Source: Dyadobacter linearis (GTDB taxonomy: Bacteria > Bacteroidota > Bacteroidia > Cytophagales > Spirosomataceae). From it: a stretch of DNA of 64,000 nt. The position numbers and the translations under genes were made by a program. Position 1 is the stretch's first letter. Every line of letters begins with the position of its first letter. Positions 1 through 8,618 of the stretch are shown one piece after another. The DNA lies in contig NZ_CAJRAU010000005.1 in NCBI RefSeq assembly GCF_907165045.1, positions 372,001 to 436,000 on the forward strand, given 5' to 3'. Below the pieces are notes generated by a model, which had not been told where the DNA came from, made no database searches, and saw only the letters and a program-made list of their open reading frames with translations.

Positions 1-246
1 CACAAGACCCTTTTTTTCGAGCAGATCGATGATCCGGGTCACAGTCGGCGGATCTTTAAACGTCATTTCAGCCAGCTCATTCTGACTGATTCCTTGTTTT
101 CGAAATATGTGATCAATAAGGACCCACTGGTCTACGGTCAAATCAAAACCTGCTTCTGTCAATTGTTTTTGCAGGGCGTTACGAATTTTTTTGATAGTCG
201 TATCTATTTTAAAAAAATAGGCACGATGATCGGAATGATGTGTCAT
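1..246 (-). CDS. MarR-family transcriptional regulator (3' part outside window)
   Basis: Reading the minus strand from the ATG at 246 gives 82 residues that run off the window edge. They show the MarR winged-helix layout: a helical N-terminus (AYFFKIDTTIKKIRNAL), the phrase LTVDQWVLIDHI, then NELAEMTFKDPPTVTRIID, which is the helix-turn-helix recognition region, and LLEKKGLV leading into the wing. MarR proteins are dimeric repressors that usually respond to small phenolic or oxidative signals; the ligand cannot be told from this fragment. It diverges from the metalloprotease gene at 478, so the 231-base gap probably holds both promoters. The C-terminal dimerisation helices are missing only because the window ends. 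Confidence 0.85.
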   Translation of the reverse strand, partial: MTHHSDHRAYFFKIDTTIKKIRNALQKQLTEAGFDLTVDQWVLIDHIFRKQGISQNELAEMTFKDPPTVTRIIDLLEKKGLV

Positions 247-477
247 GTGGAGAAAGTTGAAGTTTAGTCATTGAGTATATTGAAGATATAAGTCCAGCCA
301 ACTATTCGTCTACTAATTATTGCAGCAAAAAATCACGCATTCCTTCCGTTCGTCCTCAACTTCCTGCCTTCTGATAATTTCCAAGCTTCTACCTCAGCGA
401 AGCACTTTGTTATTCCTGGAAATAATAGAACATTTCGATCAAAATTGTTCTATTAATCCTCCATACATCTTCTACTT

Positions 478-2346
478 ATGCGGATATCCTTTACGGTTTT
501 AACAAGAAAGTTTGCGGCAAATCTGCTGTTTTTGGCACTACTTCCCACCCTAATTTTCGCACAGCATAGTAATTTCATTGACCCTGTTGCTGATCAGGAA
601 ATACCTGAATCGCGTGAAATGGAAGATCACAAATCGCGGCTCCGGAAAAATCCTAACATAGCCGCATTTCAGTTTGTAAAGCTGAATGCATTAGCTACTT
701 CTCAGCGGGACGGAGTACTGCTGCTGCGGGTCCCAGGCATCACAAACCCTATCGCCGCCGAAGCGACCCACGTGGAATACCACGATGAGCTCAACTACGA
801 ATGGATTGGAAAGACGGACGATGGACTTGGGACTGTGATTGTATTGTCAAAAGAAGGCCGGATATGCGCCCACATCTCCACGCCGCAGGGCGTTTACGAA
901 ATCTTTCCGGCTCCCGGCAATCTGTATTCCCTACAAGAAATTGACCCGCTGAAAGCCGGCGACGTAGGTTGTGCGACGACAAGCGAGGACCGAACGGGAG
1001 GTCGCGAAAATGCAGAATATATCCCAGCGGCACCGGAGCCCACTCAATCCAACCCGATCGCCGATGCGAATGCAAAATTATATCCCTGCCAGCCGCTTGT
1101 GAACCCCCGGGTGCTGATTCTGTACACAGCAAAAGCATTGCAGTTAGCTGGGAATGTAGCTACTATAACAGACCAGGCAAACTTGTCTATCGCCCAATTC
1201 AATAGTACCATTTACAACAGTGGAATAACAAGTAATGCAGTACTTACATTAGCTGGCGTAGCCGCTTTGGATCTCCCCGAAACTAATAACAGCATGAATG
1301 GCGATGTCACTAAATTGACGTCAAATGCAACTGCTCAAAATTTAAGAAATCAGTATCAGGCCGATTTGGTCGTGCTGTTTACCAATGGGAACTACATTCC
1401 ACGAGGTGTAACAGCAGAACCGTTTTTCAATAATTCGACCGCATTCGCAATTGTCCAAATTTTAAATGCAGTATCTAATAAGACGTTTGCGCACGAAGTG
1501 GGCCATATTTATGGCTGCAGGCACGATGGAGAATCTGGTAGTCCACAATATGCGCAGGGGCATAATATGAAAAACGGATTAGGTATCGTGACGGATCGCA
1601 CAATGATGAGCACCAACACTGCTGATGGAAGTAATCGACTCCTCCACTTTTCAAATCCTAATATTAGCGTAAGTGGGAAAGCAACAGGCACTGTCGCGAA
1701 TAATAATAACGCAAAGCGGATTAGTGAAACACACCTGACAGTCGGAGATTTTCGACCAAACCCAGCTCCACCGCTGGTAGCTTACATTGACGGCCCCACT
1801 TATGTTACTACCCAGGGAGGAAAAAATTATGAACTAAATTATAGCTGTGGCATCGCTCCGTACTCCATTGCCTGGCAATACAGTTACGATGGCGTCAATT
1901 ACACCATGTCCAACATCACAACAGATATTTTCACTTGGTACTTTTATCAGAATCAGAAAATATATCTGAAAGGTACCGTGACGGCCGGCGGAAAGTCAAC
2001 CACCGCGTTTATCGCAATTACCGCCCAGATGCCAAGTCCGTTTAAACAGGGGAATGCAAGTGTTGACAGCCTCGTATTCTATAATTCGGATCTCATGATA
2101 ACACCGAATCCTGCTGCCGATGAATTGAAAATTGGGTACAAGCTGGAAACTGATTCTTTTGTCCAACTGGAAATAATGGATTTGTTTGGAAATCAGAGGG
2201 AAGTTTTACTCCCGCCAAACACAATGCAAAATAAAGGGGTGCATTCGGTATTGTGGACAAGCCGCGGAAATGCAAATGGAAGCTATTTGATTCGCTTGAC
2301 TATAAATGGAAAAGCCGAAGTGAAACGCCTAATCATTGAAAGATGA
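478..2346 (+). CDS. Secreted metzincin (M12B/reprolysin-like) with T9SS sorting domain
   Basis: The 622-residue product has an N-terminal signal peptide (hydrophobic stretch about 14-28, ending FAQ). A propeptide-like region follows. The catalytic domain carries HEVGHIYGCRHD at 339-350, the HExxHxxGxxHD zinc site of metzincins, followed by a Met-turn candidate (DRTMMST). Residues about 434-520 look like an Ig/PKD-type module. The last 85 or so residues (MITPNPAADELKIGY ... GSYLIRLTINGKAEVKRLII) match a type A T9SS C-terminal sorting domain, so the protein is expected to be exported by Sec and then carried across the outer membrane. Its stop overlaps the next ATG by four bases (ATGA), so it is co-transcribed with the lipoprotein gene at 2343. 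Substrate unknown. Confidence 0.9.
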   Translation: MRISFTVLTRKFAANLLFLALLPTLIFAQHSNFIDPVADQEIPESREMEDHKSRLRKNPNIAAFQFVKLNALATSQRDGVLLLRVPGITNPIAAEATHVEYHDELNYEWIGKTDDGLGTVIVLSKEGRICAHISTPQGVYEIFPAPGNLYSLQEIDPLKAGDVGCATTSEDRTGGRENAEYIPAAPEPTQSNPIADANAKLYPCQPLVNPRVLILYTAKALQLAGNVATITDQANLSIAQFNSTIYNSGITSNAVLTLAGVAALDLPETNNSMNGDVTKLTSNATAQNLRNQYQADLVVLFTNGNYIPRGVTAEPFFNNSTAFAIVQILNAVSNKTFAHEVGHIYGCRHDGESGSPQYAQGHNMKNGLGIVTDRTMMSTNTADGSNRLLHFSNPNISVSGKATGTVANNNNAKRISETHLTVGDFRPNPAPPLVAYIDGPTYVTTQGGKNYELNYSCGIAPYSIAWQYSYDGVNYTMSNITTDIFTWYFYQNQKIYLKGTVTAGGKSTTAFIAITAQMPSPFKQGNASVDSLVFYNSDLMITPNPAADELKIGYKLETDSFVQLEIMDLFGNQREVLLPPNTMQNKGVHSVLWTSRGNANGSYLIRLTINGKAEVKRLIIER

Positions 2347-2936
2347 AACTCATTATCAGACTTCTCTTACTGCTCCTGTCTCAGTATTCATTGGTAGGTT
2401 GTTACAAAATAAGTCCATTGCCAATCGGACCTTCCATTGGATATTTTAAGATTGATTTGAATGGGAAAGATTGGAACAAGACTTACAATAACGCTTACCA
2501 GACTGTTGAATCTGCATTGATTCCATATTCTGGGGCTTACCCGTGCATTGAGGATCACCTGGATGTTTTTACCGAGCTATTTTCTCCGGAAGGCTATCTC
2601 CGGCAATCACTTTATTTAACGAAAATCCCGAAGACCGTAGGAACGAGCAAGATTATCGCGGCCCCTGCTTTTCATTGTGATGAGACAGATCCGGTGTATT
2701 CAGAGCTATATACTATAACTCAAGATGGTGATGTTGTGGGAGATGTTTACCAGCCGTTGGAAGGAGCTGACAATTATCTTCATGTTGAGATATACAATAG
2801 CAAAACGGGTGAAATCAAGGGGACCTTTCAAATGACTATGGTAAAGACCAGAGATGGCGGAACGCCGGCTCTTCCTGATACACTGCGTTTCACCAATGGT
2901 AGGTTTCATACCCGATTTATAAGGGACTATCATTGA
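2343..2936 (+). CDS. Small lipoprotein of unknown function, paralogue A
   Basis: 197 residues. The N-terminus is a short basic start, a Leu-rich segment and the lipobox LVGC (Cys near residue 20), so it should be lipidated and membrane anchored. The mature part has no domain I recognise. It shares with the next gene the phrases GYFKIDLNGKDW-x-K-x-YNNAYQ near the start, a GDV segment around the middle, an NYL-x6-YN-x-KT-x-EIKG-x-FQ-x-T block, and a closing DTLRF-x-NG-x-FHT. The start overlaps the stop of the metalloprotease by four bases, which suggests translational coupling and a joint role. The shared NGKxW opening resembles small beta-sandwich lipoproteins often seen in Cytophagales, but I cannot name a family. 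Confidence 0.7.
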   Translation: MKLIIRLLLLLLSQYSLVGCYKISPLPIGPSIGYFKIDLNGKDWNKTYNNAYQTVESALIPYSGAYPCIEDHLDVFTELFSPEGYLRQSLYLTKIPKTVGTSKIIAAPAFHCDETDPVYSELYTITQDGDVVGDVYQPLEGADNYLHVEIYNSKTGEIKGTFQMTMVKTRDGGTPALPDTLRFTNGRFHTRFIRDYH

Positions 2937-2984
2937 ATAGACTGTCAAACCTTCCTCATGAAATCAGAAACCCAATAAGTGCAA

Positions 2985-3578
2985 ATGACCTGGAATACGA
3001 AACTTCTCCGAGCATCTATTATTTCCATTTCTTTAATCGTCTTATTCGTTGGCTGTGAGAAATCTAGACCAATGCCGAAGTATTCGTGGGGCTACTTAGA
3101 GGCAGATGTAAATGGAAAGCAGTGGGGAAATCTTTATAAGAATGCCTACCAAGCTGTCGTGGCACAAATCGGACAAACTGGTAATTTGCTTCCATGCAAA
3201 GAGAAGGCGCTTTCAATATCAAGTTATTTATATAATAACGACATGTATCAACGAAAGCTGCTGACTTTTTACAATCTGTCTTTGAAAAAGGGAAGATATT
3301 CAGTAGTCGCATTTGATAGGAATTCTTGCATGGTTTCTGATACAATCTACTCCGATTTAAATCTTTCAGGGGACGATGGCGATGTTTTCGCAGGATATTA
3401 CAATGTATTAGAGAGCGAGAACAATTACCTTTTAATTGACGACTACAATCCAAAAACGAAGGAGATCAAGGGTCAGTTTCAACTGACATTAGTTTTTGGC
3501 GGAGAAGATAACCAAACACAATGGCGGGATACACTACGGTTCGCTAATGGAAAATTCCACACCAAAATAATCGATTAA
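2985..3578 (+). CDS. Small lipoprotein of unknown function, paralogue B
   Basis: 197 residues from the ATG at 2985; an in-frame GTG at 2979 would add two residues. The signal sequence ends in the lipobox FVGC. It is clearly homologous to the gene just upstream (GYLEADVNGKQWG, KNAYQAV, GDDGDVFAGYYNVLE, NNYLLIDDYNPKTKEIKG, FQLTLV, DTLRFANGKFHTK), so the two arose by tandem duplication. The gap to the upstream gene is 48 bases with no visible terminator, so all three genes from 478 probably form one transcript that ends at the hairpin at 3584. Function not known. Confidence 0.7.
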   Translation: MTWNTKLLRASIISISLIVLFVGCEKSRPMPKYSWGYLEADVNGKQWGNLYKNAYQAVVAQIGQTGNLLPCKEKALSISSYLYNNDMYQRKLLTFYNLSLKKGRYSVVAFDRNSCMVSDTIYSDLNLSGDDGDVFAGYYNVLESENNYLLIDDYNPKTKEIKGQFQLTLVFGGEDNQTQWRDTLRFANGKFHTKIID

Positions 3579-3583
3579 TACAA

Positions 3584-3620
3584 AAGCCGGCCAGTCGGGA
3601 TTAATTCCACTGGCCGGCTT
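3584..3620. terminator. Bidirectional intrinsic terminator
   Basis: A perfect 12-bp stem (AAGCCGGCCAGT at 3584-3595 pairing with 3609-3620) with a 13-base loop lies between the convergent lipoprotein and ppc genes. The stem is GC-rich with A/T flanks, and it fits termination from either side. Confidence 0.8.
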
Positions 3621-3637
3621 CTCTCTATTTAAGTATA

Positions 3638-6223
3638 CTACGCCGAATTCCGCGCCGCATTAATAATACCAAACATCGCCCGCATGATCAGCTGGTTGTA
3701 TGTTTCCACATCCACCGGCAGGTCTTTTGGATCGCTGGCGAGCATTTGAAGTGCGTATTGCTGGATCGTGATCAAAGGCAATACGATTCTTTCGCGCGTT
3801 TTGATAGATACTTTCGTGACGTTATTGCTGTCCAGCAACTCTTTTTGACCTGAAACATCCAGCAGCAAATCGCGGGTCAGGATAAATTCATCGTACATTT
3901 TATCCCAAAACTCCCGATACTCTTCTTCATCACGGAGGTACTTGGTAGCAGGGAAAAACGCTTTTGAAAGCGACTGCATTGAATTTTCAATGAGCGTCCG
4001 GAAAAACAGTGATTTTTTATAAAGCTGCTTAATATCCTCAACTTTGTTTTCACCTTCCATTTGCCGGATTGCAGATCCAAAACCATAAAAACCAGGTACA
4101 TTCTGCTTCATCTGCGCCCAAGAACCGACGAACGGAATAGCCCGCAAATCTTCAAATTTAAGGCCCTCGTCGTCATTTCCACGCTTGGTTGGGCGGCTGC
4201 CAATGTTTGTCTGACCGTAAAAACGCAGCGGCGTTTTCTTGTCCAGGTACTTCACAAACATCGGGTGATTTTTCAGGTCGAGGTACGATTCGTACGCAGC
4301 GGCTGCCATTTCCTCAATCAGTATTTTGTCCTCAGCGCTCAGTTCATCCTCAGCCCGGTTTCCACGGAACAAATGATTTTCCAGACCTGCTGTAAACAGC
4401 CTTTCCAGATTGTACATAGCAGTGGTAACCGTTCCATAATTAGAGCTAATAGTCTGGCCCTGAACAGTTAACTGAATTTCCTTGTCTTCAATTTCAGATC
4501 CAAGAGATGAATAGAAGTTGTGGTTGTTTCCGCCGCCACGTGCAGGAGGTCCGCCCCTTCCGTCGAAAAACGTTACTTTAATCCCAAACTCCCGCGATAC
4601 TCTTGTCAACTCTTCTTTTGCACGATAGATCGACCAGTTGGCGCGAAGATATCCACCATCTTTTGTTCCGTCAGAAAACCCTACCATGATCGTCTGGTGG
4701 TTTTCGCGATTTTGCAGGTGATTCCGATAAAACTCGTTTTGATAAAGTCTCGTCATAATCTCCGGCGCATTCGCAAGATCGTCCACCGTTTCAAACAGCG
4801 GCACTACGTCCAGCGCAAGTTTACCGTCTTCGTCTGCGATCAGGTTTTTTGCGAGTGCAACTACCTGCATTACATTCAGCGCGGAGGTATTATTGCTGAT
4901 CACATATCGGTGAGCGCCTTTTTCACCATTCTTTTGCTGGATCGTTTTGATCGCCCGGACAGAGCCCAGAATATCTTTCGTCAATTCATCTTCGTAATCT
5001 TCATCGCGCAACGGGATATTGAGCGACAGCAGCATTTCAATTTTCTTTTCCTCATCCCAGCCTTCGAAATCGCTGTACTTCAGAAGCGGAATTTTCTTTT
5101 CCAGTCTTTTAAGAATATCCTCCCAAGCCTTTGCATGCTTTCTGCTATCCTGGCGAACGTCGAGACTGGCGAAGAAGAAACCGAACAGATTCAGTTTCAG
5201 AATAAAATTATCCAGCAGCTCCACAAAAAGGCCCTGATGCTTGGTCACCAGCGTTTCGCGGGCCATTAACAGCTCGTCGATCAGCTCCTGTGCATTCGCA
5301 TATCCCTGGTCAAACGGCCCGAATATGGTACTATTCATTTTTCTTTCAGCCAGAGACACCGCCTCGTCGACCCCTTTGAAAGTAAGTCTCCGTTTTAATG
5401 TCCGCAAATCGCGGTAATAGCTGCGCAAAAGGGTTTCCCGTAGCCTGTCGGCAACTTGCAGGGTGATGTCAGGATTCACAAAAGGATTTCCGTCGCGGTC
5501 GCCGCCTGGCCAGAAGCCGAGTCGGAACAAGTTGGGGTAAGGCCAGTCATGAACGCTCATTCCCAGCCCGTTAATTAGTTTTTCTAGAATGGACGGGATT
5601 GCGTCGTAATATACATTTTCGAGGAACCAGCAAAGACTGACCGCCTCGTCAAATGGGGTAGGTTTTTCGTGATTGATAAAAGCGGTTTTCCCAAGTTGCA
5701 GAAGCAGCTGGTTTACCTCTGTAAAGTCATTTTCCTTAATCGCGTCTTCGAGATCATTGATAATGCCGAGCACTTTTCCCGAGTAAAACTGGGTTGGGTG
5801 GGCAGTTAATACGATCCTGACACTGAAATCTTCCAGCTTGGCGAGCAGTTTCTTTTTCAGCTCATCGTTATCGAGCCGCTCGGTAAGATAGGTAACAGAA
5901 CCTTTCCCCGTGAGATCGTGCGTCTGATCGAAAGCGGCGTCTTCAACAGAATCAAATAATACTACCTGTCTTTCAATGTATTGAATAAACAAAAAGAGCA
6001 GATCGGTCCTTTCCTTGGGCGTGGCAGTTTCCAGTAACTCTGAAAAAAAATGCTCAATAATTTCTTTGGGCGATTTCCCCTCCTGAAATCCTGTTTCACT
6101 TTGCTGAGTCAGTATGGGAAGTAAAGAGCCTGTCTGAAATATGCCCCTATAAGGCAAACTCAGGAAAAGGCTGTTGAAAATATTATACTTCGTTACAACT
6201 GCGTCCTGAAAACTGTTATTCAT
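3638..6223 (-). CDS. ppc: Phosphoenolpyruvate carboxylase
   Basis: 861 residues, close to the usual bacterial PEPC length. It makes oxaloacetate from PEP and bicarbonate to refill the TCA cycle. The sequence shows VLTAHPTQ with catalytic His142, FWPGGDRDGNPFV, GFSDGTKDGGYL with the conserved Lys521, FDGRGGPPARGGG (the Gly-rich mobile loop), and TVQGQTISSNYG. The family usually ends in a RNTG-type tetrapeptide that contacts the active/allosteric site; here the end is INAARNSA, a small variation. The start is the ATG at 6223. The gene lies 65 bases after xerC on the same strand, but a promoter-like element sits in between (6266-6273), so it may be transcribed on its own. Confidence 0.97.
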   Translation of the reverse strand: MNNSFQDAVVTKYNIFNSLFLSLPYRGIFQTGSLLPILTQQSETGFQEGKSPKEIIEHFFSELLETATPKERTDLLFLFIQYIERQVVLFDSVEDAAFDQTHDLTGKGSVTYLTERLDNDELKKKLLAKLEDFSVRIVLTAHPTQFYSGKVLGIINDLEDAIKENDFTEVNQLLLQLGKTAFINHEKPTPFDEAVSLCWFLENVYYDAIPSILEKLINGLGMSVHDWPYPNLFRLGFWPGGDRDGNPFVNPDITLQVADRLRETLLRSYYRDLRTLKRRLTFKGVDEAVSLAERKMNSTIFGPFDQGYANAQELIDELLMARETLVTKHQGLFVELLDNFILKLNLFGFFFASLDVRQDSRKHAKAWEDILKRLEKKIPLLKYSDFEGWDEEKKIEMLLSLNIPLRDEDYEDELTKDILGSVRAIKTIQQKNGEKGAHRYVISNNTSALNVMQVVALAKNLIADEDGKLALDVVPLFETVDDLANAPEIMTRLYQNEFYRNHLQNRENHQTIMVGFSDGTKDGGYLRANWSIYRAKEELTRVSREFGIKVTFFDGRGGPPARGGGNNHNFYSSLGSEIEDKEIQLTVQGQTISSNYGTVTTAMYNLERLFTAGLENHLFRGNRAEDELSAEDKILIEEMAAAAYESYLDLKNHPMFVKYLDKKTPLRFYGQTNIGSRPTKRGNDDEGLKFEDLRAIPFVGSWAQMKQNVPGFYGFGSAIRQMEGENKVEDIKQLYKKSLFFRTLIENSMQSLSKAFFPATKYLRDEEEYREFWDKMYDEFILTRDLLLDVSGQKELLDSNNVTKVSIKTRERIVLPLITIQQYALQMLASDPKDLPVDVETYNQLIMRAMFGIINAARNSA

Positions 6224-6265
6224 AATGTTGTGACCAAATTATATTCTGAGACCGTCAATAGAGGT

Positions 6266-6273
6266 CAAATATA
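6266..6273 (-). promoter_or_regulatory. Bacteroidota -7 element upstream of ppc
   Basis: On the minus strand the sequence reads TATATTTG, a full match to the Bacteroidota -7 consensus TAnnTTTG, about 43 bases before the ppc start. No good -33 TTTG is visible at the right distance, so this is only a candidate. Confidence 0.35.
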
Positions 6274-6290
6274 ATCTTAAAAAACGGCTT

Positions 6291-7163
6291 TCAGGCTTTT
6301 GGATGGGCTTGCTGATGTGATTTTTTCAGCTTTTCGATGGAGTTATGCGTATAAATCTGGGTTGCAGCCAGGTTAGCGTGCCCTAGCAATTCTTTGATAG
6401 CATTTAGATCCGCGCCCCGATTCAGCAGGTGTGTAGCGTAGGTATGCCGCAAAACGTGAGGGCTTTTTTGACCGAGAGTTGTGACCGCAGACAAGTGTTT
6501 TTTCACCAATCTTTGAATAAAAACCGGATATGCTGCTTTCCCTGAATCAGTTATGATCAGATTATTCGTCTCAGCAACCTTTGCTCTTTCTATAAGATAA
6601 GTAGAGAGAAGCTGGGCGAGAGAAGCGGCGATCGGTACAATGCGTTCTTTTGCCCTTTTTCCGAAAACACGGATAGTACGGGCTGGCAGGTCCAGATGTT
6701 TCACTTCAAGATCCAGCAATTCGGCCAAACGGATGCCACTTCCGTAAAGCAATTCCAGCACGACCCTATCGCGGATACCAGCAAAATCCTCAGTAAAAAA
6801 ATCCTCCTGAAAAAGCATTTCCATTGCCTTTTCCTCCACGAATGCGGGAAGTTTCTTGCGGGTTTTCAGCGCAGAAAGAACTTTGGTGGGATCCTTGACG
6901 ATCAGTTGTTTGCGTCTTAAAAAACTATAAAAGCTGCGAAGTGCGGCAATTTTTCGGTTTACGGAAGTCGGATTCAACCCTTCTTCCATCAGGCTGACAA
7001 TCCACGATCGCAGCATAACCGGCTGGGCCGTTTCGGGGGTATTGCAATCGTATTGAAATAACAGATACTTCTGAAACTGATCCAGGTCCGTCTGGTAAGA
7101 CTTCACTGTGTGCACGCTGGCGCGCTTTTCAAATGTCAGGAATTCCAGAAACGAGGCTATCAT
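6291..7163 (-). CDS. xerC: Tyrosine recombinase XerC/XerD
   Basis: 290 residues from the ATG at 7163; a TTG nine bases upstream at 7172 is less likely. The N-terminal SAM-like DNA-binding domain (about 1-85) is followed by the catalytic domain with Arg145 (SGIRLAELL), Lys169 (FGKRAKERIVP), HVLRH (His236, Arg239), His262 (LLGHANL) and the nucleophile Tyr271 (QIYTHNS). All six catalytic positions are present, so it should be active. Xer recombinases resolve chromosome dimers at dif together with FtsK. The gene follows rpsU in the same direction, a common Bacteroidota arrangement, but a strong hairpin separates them. Calling it XerC rather than XerD rests on context only. Confidence 0.88.
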   Translation of the reverse strand: MIASFLEFLTFEKRASVHTVKSYQTDLDQFQKYLLFQYDCNTPETAQPVMLRSWIVSLMEEGLNPTSVNRKIAALRSFYSFLRRKQLIVKDPTKVLSALKTRKKLPAFVEEKAMEMLFQEDFFTEDFAGIRDRVVLELLYGSGIRLAELLDLEVKHLDLPARTIRVFGKRAKERIVPIAASLAQLLSTYLIERAKVAETNNLIITDSGKAAYPVFIQRLVKKHLSAVTTLGQKSPHVLRHTYATHLLNRGADLNAIKELLGHANLAATQIYTHNSIEKLKKSHQQAHPKA

Positions 7164-7173
7164 AGCGGGCAAT

Positions 7174-7217
7174 ATACGAAAAAGAGCTATCTGAAATCAG
7201 ACAGCTCTTTTTCGTAT
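7174..7217 (-). terminator. Terminator between rpsU and xerC
   Basis: A perfect 15-bp stem (7174-7188 with 7203-7217) carries a 14-base loop that itself contains a 5-bp inverted repeat. On the minus strand the 3' arm contains TTTTT. It lies 45 bases after the rpsU stop and only about 10 bases before the xerC ATG, so it should end or attenuate most rpsU transcripts. Confidence 0.75.
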
Positions 7218-7262
7218 GGATACAATGATCCTATCATTTCATTCAGAAACCTTTCTAATAGA

Positions 7263-7457
7263 CTAGTCTTCTAAATGACCGTAAGTTTTTTCCTTGTAAA
7301 CGGCACGCAGAACTTCGAAACGACGTCTAACAGATGGTTTTTCGAAAGCTGTACGGGCACGTAACTGGCGCATTGTACCGGTTCTTTCAAATTTTTTCTT
7401 GTAACGCTTAAGAGCGCGGTCAATCGATTCGTTGTCTTTAATGTTGATAATCAGCAT
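7263..7457 (-). CDS. rpsU: 30S ribosomal protein S21
   Basis: 64 residues, the normal S21 length. The sequence opens MLIINIKDNESIDRALKRYK and contains the very basic middle (KKKFERTGTMRQLRARTAF) and the EKPSVRRR segment typical of bS21. It belongs to the small subunit near the 3' end of 16S rRNA and helps initiation; in Bacteroidota it takes part in sequestering the anti-Shine-Dalgarno, which fits the scarcity of SD sites in this window. A candidate promoter lies at 7505-7536. Confidence 0.97.
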   Translation of the reverse strand: MLIINIKDNESIDRALKRYKKKFERTGTMRQLRARTAFEKPSVRRRFEVLRAVYKEKTYGHLED

Positions 7458-7504
7458 GTTTATTTATCGTAATGTTTTTTGAATTGGTTTCTGAAATTGG
7501 ACTG

Positions 7505-7536
7505 CAAAGAAAAGTCTTATTCAACAGAAAATCAAG
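7505..7536 (-). promoter_or_regulatory. Candidate rpsU promoter
   Basis: On the minus strand the order is CTTG, 20 bases, TTTCTTTG, close to the Bacteroidota TTTG-N19-TAnnTTTG consensus (two mismatches). The same layout, with the same TTTCTTTG box, is found upstream of acpP at 23594-23625, another highly expressed gene. Confidence 0.4.
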
Positions 7537-7559
7537 AAATAACTCATTAAAAATTAGGT

Positions 7560-7567
7560 TATTTTTG
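7560..7567 (+). promoter_or_regulatory. -7 element upstream of ppx/gppA gene
   Basis: TATTTTTG matches the Bacteroidota -7 consensus TAnnTTTG and sits 48 bases before the ATG at 7616. No TTTG is visible at the -33 distance, so the promoter call is moderate. Confidence 0.4.
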
Positions 7568-7615
7568 CAATCATTGTCATGGTAAGAAAGCAGCGACCCA
7601 AACAGGCAGCCGAAT

Positions 7616-8551
7616 ATGAGCGAAAGACTCGGGATTATTGACTTAGGAACAAACACTTTTCACCTTTTGATCGTCGAAAAAAAGGGGGAACAATTCGCAA
7701 CTGTCTTCCATGATAGTAAGCCGGCGCGCATTGGGCTGGGTGGGATCAATAAGAAAATAATCACCACCGAAGCTTTCGGAAGGGCCGTTCAAGTGCTCCA
7801 ACATTTCAGAGAAAAGCTTGACGAATTCGCGATAACGCCGGAAAAGACGTTCGCATTTGGCACGAGTGCGATCCGTAATGCCGAAAACCAGGCGGAATTT
7901 TGTGAGGAAATTCTTGACAAAACAGGGATCAGTATTCAGGTTATTGATGGAAACAGAGAAGCGGAATATATTTACCGCGGCGTGAGATTCGGGACTAACA
8001 TTGGTCCTGCGCCTGCGCTCATCATGGATATTGGCGGTGGGAGCGTTGAGTTTATTATTGGCAATCAAAAACAGATCTTCTGGAAGCAGAGTTTTGAGAT
8101 CGGCGGGCAGCGGCTCATGGAGAAGTTTATGCGTAATGATCCGCTTTCCATGGGCGACAAAAGGAATCTCTACAACTACTTTGACGAAAACCTGATCCCG
8201 CTGGCTAACGCAGTGCACCAATATGCGCCCGAGAAGCTGGTCGGCTCCTCCGGAACATTTGACACGCTGGTCGACATTGATTTTCATTTTCGCACAAATC
8301 AGGCTCCGCCGCGCGACCAGACTGACTTTGAGTTGCCCGTTCAGGAATTTTACCGCACATACGATATTCTTCTTTCACATAACCATGACGAGCGAATGCG
8401 CATTCCGGGCATGATCGAACTGCGCGTGGATATGATCGTAGTGGCTGTATGCCTGGTCGACTATGTGCTTAAAACGCACGGAATCCAGAAAATTCAGGTT
8501 TCCAGTTATGCATTAAAAGAAGGCGTATTGGCCGAGCTGCTATCGCTCTGA
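7616..8551 (+). CDS. Ppx/GppA-type phosphatase
   Basis: 311 residues, corresponding to the two actin-like (ASKHA) subdomains only; the C-terminal HD-like domain of E. coli Ppx (513 aa) is absent, as is usual for the short Bacteroidota forms. IIDLGTNTFHLLI is the phosphate-1 loop, FGTSAIRNAEN and GNREAEYIYRGV are family signatures, and MDIGGGSVEFII is the phosphate-2 loop. These enzymes hydrolyse polyphosphate or pppGpp; which one cannot be decided from sequence. The gene diverges from rpsU and is followed within 70 bases by the metalloprotease gene on the same strand. Confidence 0.88.
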   Translation: MSERLGIIDLGTNTFHLLIVEKKGEQFATVFHDSKPARIGLGGINKKIITTEAFGRAVQVLQHFREKLDEFAITPEKTFAFGTSAIRNAENQAEFCEEILDKTGISIQVIDGNREAEYIYRGVRFGTNIGPAPALIMDIGGGSVEFIIGNQKQIFWKQSFEIGGQRLMEKFMRNDPLSMGDKRNLYNYFDENLIPLANAVHQYAPEKLVGSSGTFDTLVDIDFHFRTNQAPPRDQTDFELPVQEFYRTYDILLSHNHDERMRIPGMIELRVDMIVVAVCLVDYVLKTHGIQKIQVSSYALKEGVLAELLSL

Positions 8552-8618
8552 AAAGATATTGAACCAAAATTTACCCTTGAACTCTTCTATTTATCTTCAT
8601 TTAATTTATCCAAACCCT

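Noticed and set aside
6291..7163. Integrase of a mobile element
   Set aside because: Length, motifs and position after rpsU fit a housekeeping Xer recombinase; no attachment repeats or cargo genes are seen.
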